Assembly (NCBI GenBank): GCA_950022655.1
Contig: OX465592.1
Coordinates: 1,292,234 to 1,356,233 of the forward strand
Length of the DNA: 64,000 nt
Direction of reading: 5' to 3'
Origin: Alentia gelatinosa
Lineage: Eukaryota > Annelida > Polychaeta > Phyllodocida > Polynoidae
Shown here: piece by piece, positions 39,801 to 54,800 of the stretch
Layout: the number at the start of each line of letters is the position of its first letter
Numbering within the stretch: the first letter of the stretch is position 1
The notes under the pieces: model-generated
What the model was told of the DNA's origin: nothing
Seen by the model: only the letters and a program-made list of their open reading frames with translations
Databases searched by the model: none
Made by a program: the position numbers and the translations under genes

Positions 39801-42800
39801 ATGTACCAGCTGTACTTGCTTCAGAAGTTGGCATGGTCGTTGAAGGAGCACTACTTGTTTTCTCAGTGCTTGGTACTGTTGAGGAAGCTTCTGATGTCAC
39901 TTCAATAGGTGAGGTAGATGAAATTGCTCCAGTTGTTGTTTCTGCTGTTGATGTGATTGCTGGAGACACCTCAGTTGTTCCCTCAGTAGATGCCACTGTT
40001 GAAGGACGTTCTGTCGTTCCCTCAGTAGTCAGAGCTGTTAAGAGAAACTGTCAGTTTAATTCAGGTGTTGATTTTGTTGTATGACTTCAACGCTAGTCTT
40101 TCATTTATAACCAGTAGTACCCACTGCAGTCCATGAGCTAGTACCATTGCTGATGCTCATGGTTGTGCTCTCTTATGATGGAATTATCACCTCCTGTTTT
40201 TTTAACAGAAATATGTTTATGTGCATGCTACAAAAGTCCCCATGAGAAGTGTGAGTATGTCTTAGATAGAGTCTGAGGCATATTTAAACTGCAACCAGAC
40301 ACTGCCAATATCAAAAGAAAAGGACTGGTCTGGCCAGCCACCAATCAGGTTACCTTGTTGGTATTTTGCAAAACCTAAAGCATATGTCATTCTTACAAGT
40401 GTTACTATGGCATGCCATAAAACATAGGTTGATAAACTAAAGGGAGCAGAGGTGTCACATGCCACCATCCATCTTCTGCCATAAAAATGCATTCCTATTG
40501 CTAGTCAGCCTTCTGAAAAAAAACCTTTCTTCTGACTTGCATTAGTACTTGTCATCTATGTCATTGTTTATGTATTTGTTGGTAGCCTGGGATGGTTAAC
40601 TCATTATCAACTAAGGTCGGAAGGAATTGTAAATGTATTGTTTAAAACCCACTGCTTATCATCTCTTAAACATAACCACCTGGCTGAAAAGTATTTCAAG
40701 GGAAGGCACACAATTGTGTACTGGACAAGACTGATACCAAGGCTAATCCAAATCCCTTATGAAGATAATGGTCTATCTGTCTACCCGCACTGGTCAACAA
40801 TTCTATAAGCGTATTATCAGAACAGAGTCTTCCAATATTGTTATATGCTTAGAGAAGTATGTACCTCTTACATTGCAGAAATGGAAGAATGATTTATCTA
40901 TGCAATCAAATTATAGAAATTGTGCAATTTCCAAAGCAAGATATGAAGCCAAATGACCTTGTATCTCGATAGTTGAGGAGGTTGCTTCAGTTGGTACATT
41001 TGTAGTTGGCACTGTTCTTTCAGTTGTTGCTACAATGGTCGAAGTCTGTGCACTTTCTGGAGTACTTGAACCAGTCAAAGTTGTCTGAGCAAGTTCAACA
41101 TTGATAGTGGTAGCAGTGCTTGGTTGGGTTGTCCCTGAAGTGGTAGGTTCTACTGTACTTGGCTCAGTAGAGAGTGCTTCAGTTGATGCCTCTGAAGTGA
41201 TATGTGGGGTAGACACATGAGTGCTTTGATCTGTGGTCATCTTTGAGGTGAAGGATTCTGTGGTCTCACGTGTTGAAGTTGATTCTGTGGTTTGACCTGG
41301 TGTCTGGGACTCGGTTTGAGTGGTCATCTGTGTAGTGGGTAGCTGAGTACTTGCCTCAGTTGGCATTAGTGTTGAGGAAGGCCCACTACTTGTTGTAGAC
41401 TGGCTCTCTGTTGATGAACCCTCAATAGTTAGATCTGTAGGCTGTGGTGTTGAAGAAACAGCCTCTGAGGTTTCTTGACTGGTCAGAACTGCAGAGCTTG
41501 TTGCACTTGTCAATGCTGAGGAAGAAGCACCTGTGCTTAAGCCAGCGGTCAAAGTAGGTGAAGTCTCAGGTACACTTGCTTCAGTGCTTCCCACACTGGT
41601 CACAGCAGCAGTTGTTCTTTCTGTGGATACTACAGTAGAGGAGGCCTCTCTTGCAGCTTCAGTGGCTGATGTAGTCAAAGTTTCAGTTGATGTCTCCTCT
41701 GATGTTGTAGGCACTGGAGATGACAGCGCTGTTGTTCCTTCAGTTGAGAAAACTGTGGAAGTAGCCCCTGTTGTACCTTCAGTAGTCATAGCTGTGAGAA
41801 AAACCTTGCATTTAATTCTATGCTAGCACTGTGAATCTCTTTGTGTCTTAAGGACTTGTTGTTTGGATCTAATCGTTTTCCTGGGCTAACAATTACTCAG
41901 AAATCTACAATATGTAGGAAAAGAATCATATTTCACTCTCAACAGAAAACAAGGTGAGTATGAATGCATTTTGTATAGCTTATACTCAAGAGATGAAAAC
42001 CTTTGAAACCCATTTCTAGTAGGAGTAACCAATACCTTTAGAAACACAAAGACTTGACTACTACAGGTCAATTAGTAAAATGATATATCTGGCTGTCATT
42101 GAACATGTCACCTGTCTTATTGAAGAGTTGGCCCTGAGGCAGGTCTGTGGAATTGTCTATGTACATCTCTATAGACAAGCTAGGTAAGGCAAAGGCAATA
42201 TCTGTATTTTCATTACATGTCAGGGACCAAAGTTGCTCCCTTGTCTCCACTTCCCTGTAGATATTCTATGAAAGAAGCATATTAGCATTTACATATTGCA
42301 TAGGATATTCCAAGGATTCATGGAAAGGAAATGGAGGATGGGGGTATCACCTGTTTCCTTTTGGACTTCAATCCTGACAGTTGTAGTGGCTTCAGTTGGT
42401 GACAGAGTAGTAGGGACTGTGGTTTCAGTTGCTGAAATTGTCTCAGTCGAAACTTGTGTGGGCTGTGCTGTTGAAGACACACTTTCTGAAGTTGCTTGAT
42501 TAGTCACACTAGTAGTAGCACTTGCAGTAGTTGCTGCACTGGTCTCTACTGAGGTAGGAGCTTCCGTAGTTTTCCCTGTAACCAAAGCTGTAGATGTACC
42601 AGCTGTACTTGCTTCAGAGGTTAGCATGGTGGTTGGAGCACTACTTGTTTTCTCAGTGCTTGGTACTGTTGAGGAAGCTTCTGATGTCACTTCAATAGGT
42701 GAGGTGGATGAAATTGCACCAGTTGTTGTTTCTGCTGTTGATGTGATTGCTGGAGACACCTCAGTAGATGCCACTGTTGAAGGACGTTCTGTTGTTGCCT

Positions 42801-45800
42801 CAGCTGTAGATGTACCAGCTGTACTTGCTTCAGAAGTTGGCATGGTCGTTGAAGGAGCACTACTTGTTTTCTCAGTGCTTGGTACTGTTGAGGAAGCTTC
42901 TGATGTCACTTCAATAGGTGAGGTGGATGAAATTGCACCAGTTGTTGTTTCTGCTGTTGATGTGATTGCTGGAGACACCTCAGTAGATGCCACTGTTGAA
43001 GGACGTTCTGTTGTTGCCTCAGCTGTAGATGTACCAGCTGTACTTGCTTCAGAAGTTGGCATGGTCGTTGAAGGAGCACTACTTGTTTTCTCAGTGCTTG
43101 GTACTGTTGAGGAAGCTTCTGATGTCACTTCAATAGGTGAGGTAGATGAAATTGCTCCAGTTGTTGTTTCTGCTGTTGATGTGATTGCTGGAGACACCTC
43201 AGTAGATGCCACTGTTGAAGGACGTTCTGTTGTTGCCTCAGCTGTAGATGTACCAGCTGTACTTGCTTCAGAAGTTGGCATGGTCGTTGAAGGAGCACTA
43301 CTTGTTTTCTCAGTGCTTGGTACTGTTGAGGAAGCTTCTGATGTCACTTCAATAGGTGAGGTGGATGAAATTGCACCAGTTGTTGTTTCTGCTGTTGATG
43401 TGATTGCTGGAGACACCTCAGTAGATGCCACTGTTGAAGGACGTTCTGTTGTTGCCTCAGCTGTAGATGTACCAGCTGTACTTGCTTCAGAAGTTGGCAT
43501 GGTCGTTGAAGGAGCACTACTTGTTTTCTCAGTGCTTGGTACTGTTGAGGAAGCTTCTGATGTCACTTCAATAGGTGAGGTAGATGAGATTGCTCCAGTT
43601 GTTGTTTCTGCTGTTGATGTGATTGCTGGAGACACCTCAGTTGTTCCCTCAGTAGATGCCACTGTTGAAGGACGTTCTGTCGTTCCCTCAGTAGTCAGAG
43701 CTGTTAAGAGAAACTGTCAGTTTAATTCAGGTGTTGATTTTGTTGTATGACTTCAACGCTAGTCTTTCATTTATAACCAGTAGTACCCACTGCAGTCCAT
43801 GAGCTAGTACCATTGCTGATGCTCATGGTTGTGCTCTCTTATGATGGAATTATCACCTCCTGTTTTTTTAACAGAAATATGTTTATGTGCATGCTACAAA
43901 AGTCCCCATGAGAAGTGTGAGTATGTCTTAGATAGAGTCTGAGGCATATTTAAACTGCAACCAGACACTGCCAATATCAAAAGAAAAGGACTGGTCTGGC
44001 CAGCCACCAATCAGGTTACCTTGTTGGTATTTTGCAAAACCTAAAGCATATGTCATTCTTACAAGTGTTACTATGGCATGCCATAAAACATAGGTTGATA
44101 AACTAAAGGGAGCAGAGGTGTCACATGCCACCATCCATCTTCTGCCATAAAAATGCATTCCTATTGCTAGTCAGCCTTCTGAAAAAAAACCTTTCTTCTG
44201 ACTTGCATTAGTACTTGTCATCTATGTCATTGTTTATGTATTTGTTGGTAGCCTGGGATGGTTAACTCATTATCAACTAAGGTCGGAAGGAATTGTAAAT
44301 GTATTGTTTAAAACCCACTGCTTATCATCTCTTAAACATAACCACCTGGCTGAAAAGTATTTCAAGGGAAGGCACACAATTGTGTACTGGACAAGACTGA
44401 TACCAAGGCTAATCCAAATCCCTTATGAAGATAATGGTCTATCTGTCTACCCGCACTGGTCAACAATTCTATAAGCGTATTATCAGAACAGAGTCTTCCA
44501 ATATTGTTATATGCTTAGAGAAGTATGTACCTCTTACATTGCAGAAATGGAAGAATGATTTATCTATGCAATCAAATTATAGAAATTGTGCAATTTCCAA
44601 AGCAAGATATGAAGCCAAATGACCTTGTATCTCGATAGTTGAGGAGGTTGCTTCAGTTGGTACATTTGTAGTTGGCACTGTTCTTTCAGTTGTTGCTACA
44701 ATGGTCGAAGTCTGTGCACTTTCTGGAGTACTTGAACCAGTCAAAGTTGTCTGAGCAAGTTCAACATTGATAGTGGTAGCAGTGCTTGGTTGGGTTGTCC
44801 CTGAAGTGGTAGGTTCTACTGTACTTGGCTCAGTAGAGAGTGCTTCAGTTGATGCCTCTGAAGTGATATGTGGGGTAGACACATGAGTGCTTTGATCTGT
44901 GGTCATCTTTGAGGTGAAGGATTCTGTGGTCTCACGTGTTGAAGTTGATTCTGTGGTTTGACCTGGTGTCTGGGACTCGGTTTGAGTGGTCATCTGTGTA
45001 GTGGGTAGCTGAGTACTTGCCTCAGTTGGCATTAGTGTTGAGGAAGGCCCACTACTTGTTGTAGACTGGCTCTCTGTTGATGAACCCTCAATAGTTAGAT
45101 CTGTAGGCTGTGGTGTTGAAGAAACAGCCTCTGAGGTTTCTTGACTGGTCAGAACTGCAGAGCTTGTTGCACTTGTCAATGCTGAGGAAGAAGCACCTGT
45201 GCTTAAGCCAGCGGTCAAAGTAGGTGAAGTCTCAGGTACACTTGCTTCAGTGCTTCCCACACTGGTCACAGCAGCAGTTGTTCTTTCTGTGGATACTACA
45301 GTAGAGGAGGCCTCTCTTGCAGCTTCAGTGGCTGATGTAGTCAAAGTTTCAGTTGATGTCTCCTCTGATGTTGTAGGCACTGGAGATGACAGCGCTGTTG
45401 TTCCTTCAGTTGAGAAAACTGTGGAAGTAGCCCCTGTTGTACCTTCAGTAGTCATAGCTGTGAGAAAAACCTTGCATTTAATTCTATGCTAGCACTGTGA
45501 ATCTCTTTGTGTCTTAAGGACTTGTTGTTTGGATCTAATCGTTTTCCTGGGCTAACAATTACTCAGAAATCTACAATATGTAGGAAAAGAACTCATATTT
45601 CACTCTCAACAGAAAACAAGGTGAGTATGAATGCATTTTGTATAGCTTATACTCAAGAGATGAAAACCTTTGAAACCCATTTCTAGTAGGAGTAACCAAT
45701 ACCTTTAGAAACACAAAGACTTGACTACTACAGGTCAATTAGTAAAATGATATATCTGGCTGTCATTGAACATGTCACCTGTCTTATTGAAGAGTTGGCC

Positions 45801-48800
45801 CTGAGGCAGGTCTGTGGAATTGTCTATGTACATCTCTATAGACAAGCTAGGTAAGGCAAAGGCAATATCTGTATTTTCATTACATGTCAGGGACCAAAGT
45901 TGCTCCCTTGTCTCCACTTCCCTGTAGATATTCTATGAAAGAAGCATATTAGCATTTACATATTGCATAGGATATTCCAAGGATTCATGGAAAGGAAATG
46001 GAGGATGGGGGTATCACCTGTTTCCTTTTGGACTTCAATCCTGACAGTTGTAGTGGCTTCAGTTGGTGACAGAGTAGTAGGGACTGTGGTTTCAGTTGCT
46101 GAAATTGTCTCAGTCGAAACTTGTGTGGGCTGTGCTGTTGAAGACACACTTTCTGAAGTTGCTTGATTAGTCACACTAGTAGTAGCACTTGCAGTAGTTG
46201 CTGCACTGGTCTCTACTGAGGTAGGAGCTTCCGTAGTTTTCCCTGTAACCAAAGCTGTAGATGTACCAGCTGTACTTGCTTCAGAGGTTAGCATGGTGGT
46301 TGGAGCACTACTTGTTTTCTCAGTGCTTGGTACTGTTGAGGAAGCTTCTGATGTCACTTCAATAGGTGAGGTGGATGAAATTGCACCAGTTGTTGTTTCT
46401 GCTGTTGATGTGATTGCTGGAGACACCTCAGTAGATGCCACTGTTGAAGGACGTTCTGTTGTTGCCTCAGCTGTAGATGTACCAGCTGTACTTGCTTCAG
46501 AAGTTGGCATGGTCGTTGAAGGAGCACTACTTGTTTTCTCAGTGCTTGGTACTGTTGAGGAAGCTTCTGATGTCACTTCAATAGGTGAGGTGGATGAAAT
46601 TGCACCAGTTGTTGTTTCTGCTGTTGATGTGATTGCTGGAGACACCTCAGTAGATGCCACTGTTGAAGGACGTTCTGTTGTTGCCTCAGCTGTAGATGTA
46701 CCAGCTGTACTTGCTTCAGAAGTTGGCATGGTCGTTGAAGGAGCACTACTTGTTTTCTCAGTGCTTGGTACTGTTGAGGAAGCTTCTGATGTCACTTCAA
46801 TAGGTGAGGTAGATGAAATTGCTCCAGTTGTTGTTTCTGCTGTTGATGTGATTGCTGGAGACACCTCAGTAGATGCCACTGTTGAAGGACGTTCTGTTGT
46901 TGCCTCAGCTGTAGATGTACCAGCTGTACTTGCTTCAGAAGTTGGCATGGTCGTTGAAGGAGCACTACTTGTTTTCTCAGTGCTTGGTACTGTTGAGGAA
47001 GCTTCTGATGTCACTTCAATAGGTGAGGTGGATGAAATTGCACCAGTTGTTGTTTCTGCTGTTGATGTGATTGCTGGAGACACCTCAGTAGATGCCACTG
47101 TTGAAGGACGTTCTGTTGTTGCCTCAGCTGTAGATGTACCAGCTGTACTTGCTTCAGAAGTTGGCATGGTCGTTGAAGGAGCACTACTTGTTTTCTCAGT
47201 GCTTGGTACTGTTGAGGAAGCTTCTGATGTCACTTCAATAGGTGAGGTAGATGAGATTGCTCCAGTTGTTGTTTCTGCTGTTGATGTGATTGCTGGAGAC
47301 ACCTCAGTTGTTCCCTCAGTAGATGCCACTGTTGAAGGACGTTCTGTCGTTCCCTCAGTAGTCAGAGCTGTTAAGAGAAACTGTCAGTTTAATTCAGGTG
47401 TTGATTTTGTTGTATGACTTCAACGCTAGTCTTTCATTTATAACCAGTAGTACCCACTGCAGTCCATGAGCTAGTACCATTGCTGATGCTCATGGTTGTG
47501 CTCTCTTATGATGGAATTATCACCTCCTGTTTTTTTAACAGAAATATGTTTATGTGCATGCTACAAAAGTCCCCATGAGAAGTGTGAGTATGTCTTAGAT
47601 AGAGTCTGAGGCATATTTAAACTGCAACCAGACACTGCCAATATCAAAAGAAAAGGACTGGTCTGGCCAGCCACCAATCAGGTTACCTTGTTGGTATTTT
47701 GCAAAACCTAAAGCATATGTCATTCTTACAAGTGTTACTATGGCATGCCATAAAACATAGGTTGATAAACTAAAGGGAGCAGAGGTGTCACATGCCACCA
47801 TCCATCTTCTGCCATAAAAATGCATTCCTATTGCTAGTCAGCCTTCTGAAAAAAAACCTTTCTTCTGACTTGCATTAGTACTTGTCATCTATGTCATTGT
47901 TTATGTATTTGTTGGTAGCCTGGGTTGGTTAACTCATTATCAACTAAGGTCGGAAGGAATTGTAAATGTATTGTTTAAAACCCACTGCTTATCATCTCTT
48001 AAACATAACCACCTGGCTGAAAAGTATTTCAAGGGAAGGCACACTATTGTGTACTGGACAAGACTGATACCAAGGCTAATCCAAATCCCTTATGAAGATA
48101 ATGGTCTATCTGTCTACCCGCACTGGTCAACAATTCTATAAGCGTATTATCAGAACAGAGTCTTCCAATATTGTTATATGCTTAGAGAAGTATGTACCTC
48201 TTACATTGCAGAAGTGGAAGAATGATTTATCTATGCAATCAAATTATAGAAATTGTGCAATTTCCAAAGCAAGATATGAAGCCAAATGACCTTGTATCTC
48301 GATAGTTGAGGAGGTTGCTTCAGTTGGTACATTTGTAGTTGGCACTGTTCTTTCAGTTGTTGCTACAATGGTCGAAGTCTGTGCACTTTCTGGAGTACTT
48401 GAACCAGTCAAAGTTGTCTGAGCAAGTTCAACATTGATAGTGGTAGCAGTGCTTGGTTGGGTTGTCCCTGAAGTGGTAGGTTCTACTGTACTTGGCTCAG
48501 TAGAGAGTGCTTCAGTTGATGCCTCTGAAGTGATATGTGGGGTAGACACATGAGTGCTTTGATCTGTGGTCATCTTTGAGGTGAAGGATTCTGTGGTCTC
48601 ACGTGTTGAAGTTGATTCTGTGGTTTGACCTGGTGTCTGGGACTCGGTTTGAGTGGTCATCTGTGTAGTGGGTAGCTGAGTACTTGCCTCAGTTGGCATT
48701 AGTGTTGAGGAAGGCCCACTACTTGTTGTAGACTGGCTCTCTGTTGATGAACCCTCAGTAGTTAGATCTGTAGGCTGTGGTGTTGAAGAAACAGCCTCTG

Positions 48801-51800
48801 AGGTTTCTTGACTGGTCAGAACTGCAGTGCTTGTTGCACTTGTCAATGCTGAGGAAGAAGCACCTGTGCTTAAGCCAGCGGTCAAAGTAGGTGAAGTCTC
48901 AGGTACACTTGCTTCAGTGCTTCCCACACTGGTCACAGCAGCAGTTATTCTTTCTGTGGATACTACAGTAGAGGAGGCCTCTCTTGCAGCTTCAGTGGCT
49001 GATGTAGTCAAAGTTTCAGTTGATGTCTCCTCTGATGTTGTAGGCACTGGAGATGACAGCGCTGTTGTTCCTTCAGTTGAGAAAACTGTGGAAGTAGCCC
49101 CTGTTGTACCTTCAGTAGTCATAGCTGTGAGAAAAACCTTGCATTTAATTCTATGCTAGCACTGTGAATCTCTTTGTGTCTTAAGGACTTGTTGTTTGGA
49201 TCTAATCGTTTTCCTGGGCTAACAATTACTCAGAAATCTACAATATGTAGGAAAAGAACTCATATTTCACTCTCAACAGAAAACAAGGTGAGTATGAATG
49301 CATTTTGTATAGCTTATACTCAAGAGATGAAAACCTTTGAAACCCATTTCTAGTAGGAGTAACCAATACCTTTAGAAACACAAAGACTTGACTAATACAG
49401 GTCAATTAGTAAAATTATATATCTGCCTGTCATTGAACATGTCACCTGTCTTATTGAAGAGTTGGCCCTGAGGCAGGTCTGTGGAATTGTCTATGTACAT
49501 CTCTATAGACAAGCTAGGTAAGGCAAAGGCAATATCCGTATCTTTTTTTATTACATGTCAGGGACCAAAGTTGCTCCCTTGTCTCCACTTCCCTGTAGAT
49601 ATTCTATGAAAGAAGCATATTAGCATTTACATATTGCATAGGATATTCCAAGGATTCATGGAAAGGAAATGGAGGATGGGGGTATCACCTGTTTCCTTTT
49701 GGACTTCAATCCTGACAGTTGTAGTGGCTTCAGTTGGTGACAGAGTAGTAGGGACTGTGGTTTCAGTTGCTGAAATTGTCTCAGTCGAAACTTGTGTGGG
49801 CTGTGCTGTTGAAGACACACTTTCTGAAGTTGCTTGATTAGTCACACTAGTGGTAGCACTTGCAGTAGTTGCCGCACTGGTCTCTACTGAGGTAGGAGCT
49901 TCCGTAGTTTTCCCTGTAACCAAAGCTGTAGATGAACCAGCTGTACTTGCTTCAGAGGTTAGCATGGTGGTTAAGGCACTACTTGCTATCTCAGTGCTTG
50001 GTACTGCTGAGGAAGCTTCTGATGTCACTTCAATTGGTGAGGTAGATGAAATTGCACCAGTTGTTGTTTCTGCTGTTGATGTGATTGCTGGAGACACCTC
50101 AGTAGATGCCACTGTTGAAGGACGTTCTGTTGTTGCCTCAGCTGTAGATGTACCAGCTGTACTTGCTTCAGAAGTTGGCATGGTCGTTGAAGGAGCACTA
50201 CTTGTTTTCTCAGTGCTTGGTACTGTTGAGGAAGCTTCTGATGTCACTTCAATAGGTGAGGTAGATGAAAATGCTCCAGTTGTTGTTTCTGCTGTTGATG
50301 TGATTGCTGGAGACACCTCAGTTGTTCCCTCAGTAGATGCCACTGTTGAAGGACGTTCTGTCGTTCCCTCAGTAGTCAGAGCTGTTAAGAGAAACTGTCA
50401 GTTTAATTCAGGTGTTGATTTTGTTGTATGACTTCAACGCTAGTCTTTCATTTATAACCAGTAGTACCCACTGCAGTCCATGAGCTAGTACCATTGCTGA
50501 TGCTCATGGTTGTGCTCTCTTATGATGGAATTATCACCTCCTGTTTTTTTAACAGAAATATGTTTATGTGCATGCTACAAAAGTCCCCATGAGAAGTGTG
50601 AGTATGTCTTAGATAGAGTCTGAGGCATATTTAAACTGCAACCAGACACTGCCAATATCAAAAGAAAAGGACTGGTCTGGCCAGCCACCAATCAGGTTAC
50701 CTTGTTGGTATTTTGCAAAACCTAAAGCATATGTCATTCTTACAAGTGTTACTATGGCATGCCATAAAACATAGGTTGATAAACTAAAGGGAGCAGAGGT
50801 GTCACATGCCATCATCCATCCTCTGCCATAAAAATGCATTCCTATTGCTAGTCAGCCTTCTGAAAAAAAACCTTTCTTCTGACTTGCATTAGTACTTGTC
50901 ATCTATGTCATTGTTTATGTATTTGTTGGTAGCCTGGGATGGTTAACTCATTATCAACTAAGGTCGGAAGGAATTGTAAATGTATTGTTTAAAACCCACT
51001 GCTTATCATCTCTTAAACATAACCACCTGGCTGAAAAGTATTTCAAGGGAAGGCACACAATTGTGTACTGGACAAGATTGATACCAAGGCTAATCCAAAT
51101 CCCTTATGAAGATAATGGTCTATCTGTCTACCCGCACTGGTCAACAATTCTATAAGCGTATTATCAGAACAGAGTCTTCCAATATTGTTATATGCTTAGA
51201 GAAGTATGTACCTCTTACATTGCAGAAATGGAAGAATGATTTATCTATGCAATCAAATTATAGAAATTGTGCAATTTCCAAAGCAAGATATGAAGCCAAA
51301 TGACCTTGTATCTCGATAGTTGAGGAGGTTGCTTCAGTTGGTACATTTGTAGTTGGCACTGTTCTTTCAGTTGTTGCTACAATGGTCGAAGTCTGTGCAC
51401 TTTCTGGAGTACTTGAACCAGTCAAAGTTGTCTGAGCAAGTTCAACATTGATAGTGGTAGCAGTGCTTGGTTGGGTTGTCCCTGAAGTGGTAGGTTCTAC
51501 TGTACTTGGCTCAGTAGAGAGTGCTTCAGTTGATGCCTCTGAAGTGATATGTGGGGTAGACACATGAGTGCTTTGATCTGTGGTCATCTTTGAGGTGAAG
51601 GATTCTGTGGTCTCCAGTGTTGAAGTTGATTCTGTGGTTTGACCTGGTGTCTGGGACTCGGTTTGAGTGGTCATCTGTGTAGTGGGTAGCTGAGTACTTG
51701 CCTCAGTTGGCATTAATGTTGAGGAAGGCCCACTACTTGTTGTAGACTGGCTCTCTGTTGATGAACCCTCAGTAGTTAGATCTGTAGGCTGTGGTGTTGA

Positions 51801-54800
51801 AGAAACAGCCTCTGAGGTTTCTTGACTGGTCAGAACTGCAGTGCTTGTTGCACTTGTCAATGCTGAGGAAGAAGCACCTGTGCTTAAGCCAGCGGTCAAA
51901 GTAGGTGAAGTCTCAGGTACACTTGCTTCAGTGCTTCCCACACTGGTCACAGCAGCAGTTGTTCTTTCTGTGGATACTACAGTAGAGGAGGCCTCTCTTG
52001 CAGCTTCAGTGGCTGATGTAATCAAAGTTTCAGTTGATGTCTCCTCTGATGTTGTAGGCACTTGAGATGACAGCGCTGTTGTTCCTTCAGTTGAGAAAAC
52101 TGTGGAAGTAGCCCCTGTTGTACCTTCAGTAGTCATAGCTGTGAGAAAAACCTTGCATTTAATTCTATGCTAGCACTGTGAATCTCTTTGTGTCTTAAGG
52201 ACTTGTTGTTTGGATCTAATCGTTTTCCTGGGCTAACAATTACTCAGAAATCTACAATATGTAGGAAAAGAACTCATATTTCACTCTCAACAGAAAACAA
52301 GGTGAGTATGAATGCATTTTGTATAGCTTATACTCAAGAGATGAAAACCTTTGAAACCCATTTCTAGTAGGAGTAACCAATACCTTTAGAAACACAAAGA
52401 CTTGACTACTACAGGTCAATTAGTAAAATGATATATCTGCCTGTCATTGAACATGTCACCTGTCTTATTGAAGAGTTGGCCCTGAGGCAGGTCTGTGGAA
52501 TTGTCTATGTACATCTCTATAGACAAGCTAGGTAAGGCAAAGGCAATATCTGTATTTTCATTACATGTCAGGGACCAAAGTTGCTCCCTTGTCTCCACTT
52601 CCCTGTAGATATTCTATGAAAGAAGCATATTAGCATTTACATATTGCATAGGATATTCCAAGGATTCATGGAAAGGAAATGGAGGATGGGGGTATCACCT
52701 GTTTCCTTTTGGACTTCAATCCTGACAGTTGTAGTGGCTTCAGTTGGTGACAGAGTAGTAGGGACTGTGGTTTCAGTTGCTGAAATTGTCTCAGTCGAAA
52801 CTTGTGTGGGCTGTGCTGTTGAAGACACACTTTCTGAAGTTGCTTGATTAGTCACACTAGTAGTAGCACTTGCAGTAGTTGCTGCACTGGTCTCTACTGA
52901 GGTAGGAGCTTCCGTAGTTTTCCCTGTAACCAAAGCTGTAGATGTACCAGCTGTACTTGCTTCAGAGGTTAGCATGGTGGTTGGAGCACTACTTGTTTTC
53001 TCAGTGCTTTGTACTGTTGAGGAAGCTTCTGATGTCACTTCAATAGGTGAGGTGGATGAAATTGCACCAGTTGTTGTTTCTGCTGTTGATGTGATTGCTG
53101 GAGACACCTCAGTAGATGCCACTGTTGAAGGACGTTCTGTTGTTGCCTCAGCTGTAGATGTACCAGCTGTACTTGCTTCAGAAGTTGGCATGGTCGTTGA
53201 AGGAGCACTACTTGTTTTCTCAGTGCTTGGTACTGTTGAGGAAGCTTCTGATGTCACTTCAATAGGTGAGGTGGATGAAATTGCACCAGTTGTTGTTTCT
53301 GCTGTTGATGTGATTGCTGGAGACACCTCAGTAGATGCCACTGTTGAAGGACGTTCTGTTGTTGCCTCAGCTGTAGATGTACCAGCTGTACTTGCTTCAG
53401 TAGTTGGCATGGTCGTTGAAGGAGCACTACTTGTTTTCTCAGTGCTTGGTACTGTTGAGGAAGCTTCTGATGTCACTTCAATAGGTGAGGTAGATGAAAT
53501 TGCTCCAGTTGTTGTTTCGGCTGTTGATGTGATTGCTGGAGACACCTCAGTAGATGCCACTGTTGAAGGACGTTCTGTTGTTGCCTCAGCTGTAGATGTA
53601 CCAGCTGTACTTGCTTCAGAAGTTGGCATGGTCGTTGAAGGAGCACTACTTGTTTTCTCAGTGCTTGGTACTGTTGAGGAAGCTTCTGATGTCACTTCAA
53701 TAGGTGAGGTGGATGAAATTGCACCAGTTGTTGTTTCTGCTGTTGATGTGATTGCTGGAGACACCTCAGTAGATGCCACTGTTGAAGGACGTTCTGTTGT
53801 TGCCTCAGCTGTAGATGTACCAGCTGTACTTGCTTCAGAAGTTGGCATGGTCGTTGAAGGAGCACTACTTGTTTTCTCAGTGCTTGGTACTGTTGAGGAA
53901 GCTTCTGATGTCACTTCAATAGGTGAGGTAGATGAAATTGCTCCAGTTGTTATTTCTGCTGTTGATGTGATTGCTGGAGACACCTCAGTTGTTCCCTCAG
54001 TAGATGCCACTGTTGAAGGACGTTCTGTCGTTCCCTCAGTAGTCAGAGCTGTTAAGAGAAACTGTCAGTTTAATTCAGGTGTTGATTTTGTTGTATGACT
54101 TCAACGCTAGTCTTTCATTTATAACCAGTAGTACCCACTGCAGTCCATGAGCTAGTACCATTGCTGATGCTCATGGTTGTGCTCTCTTATGATGGAATTA
54201 TCACCTCCTGTTTTTTTAACAGAAATATGTTTATGTGCATGCTACAAAAGTCTCCATGAGAAGTGTGAGTATGTCTTAGATAGAGTCTGAGGCATATTTA
54301 AACTGCAACCAGACACTGCCAATATCAAAAGAAAAGGACTGGTCTGGCCAGCCACCAATCAGGTTACCTTGTTGGTATTTTGCAAAACCTAAAGCATATG
54401 TCATTCTTACAAGTGTTACTATGGCATGCCATAAAACATAGGTTGATAAACTAAAGGGAGCAGAGGTGTCACATGCCACCATCCATCTTCTGCCATAAAA
54501 ATGCATTCCTATTGCTAGTCAGCCTTCTGAAAAAAAACCTTTCTTCTGACTTGCATTAGTACTTGTCATCTATGTCATTGTTTATGTATTTGTTGGTAGC
54601 CTGGGATGGTTAACTCATTATCAACTAAGGTCGGAAGGAATTGTAAATGTATTGTTTAAAACCCACTGCTTATCATCTCTTAAACATAACCACCTGGCTG
54701 AAAAGTATTTCAAGGGAAGGCACACAATTGTGTACTGGACAAGACTGATACCAAGGCTAATCCAAATCCCTTATGAAGATAATGGTCTATCTGTCTACCC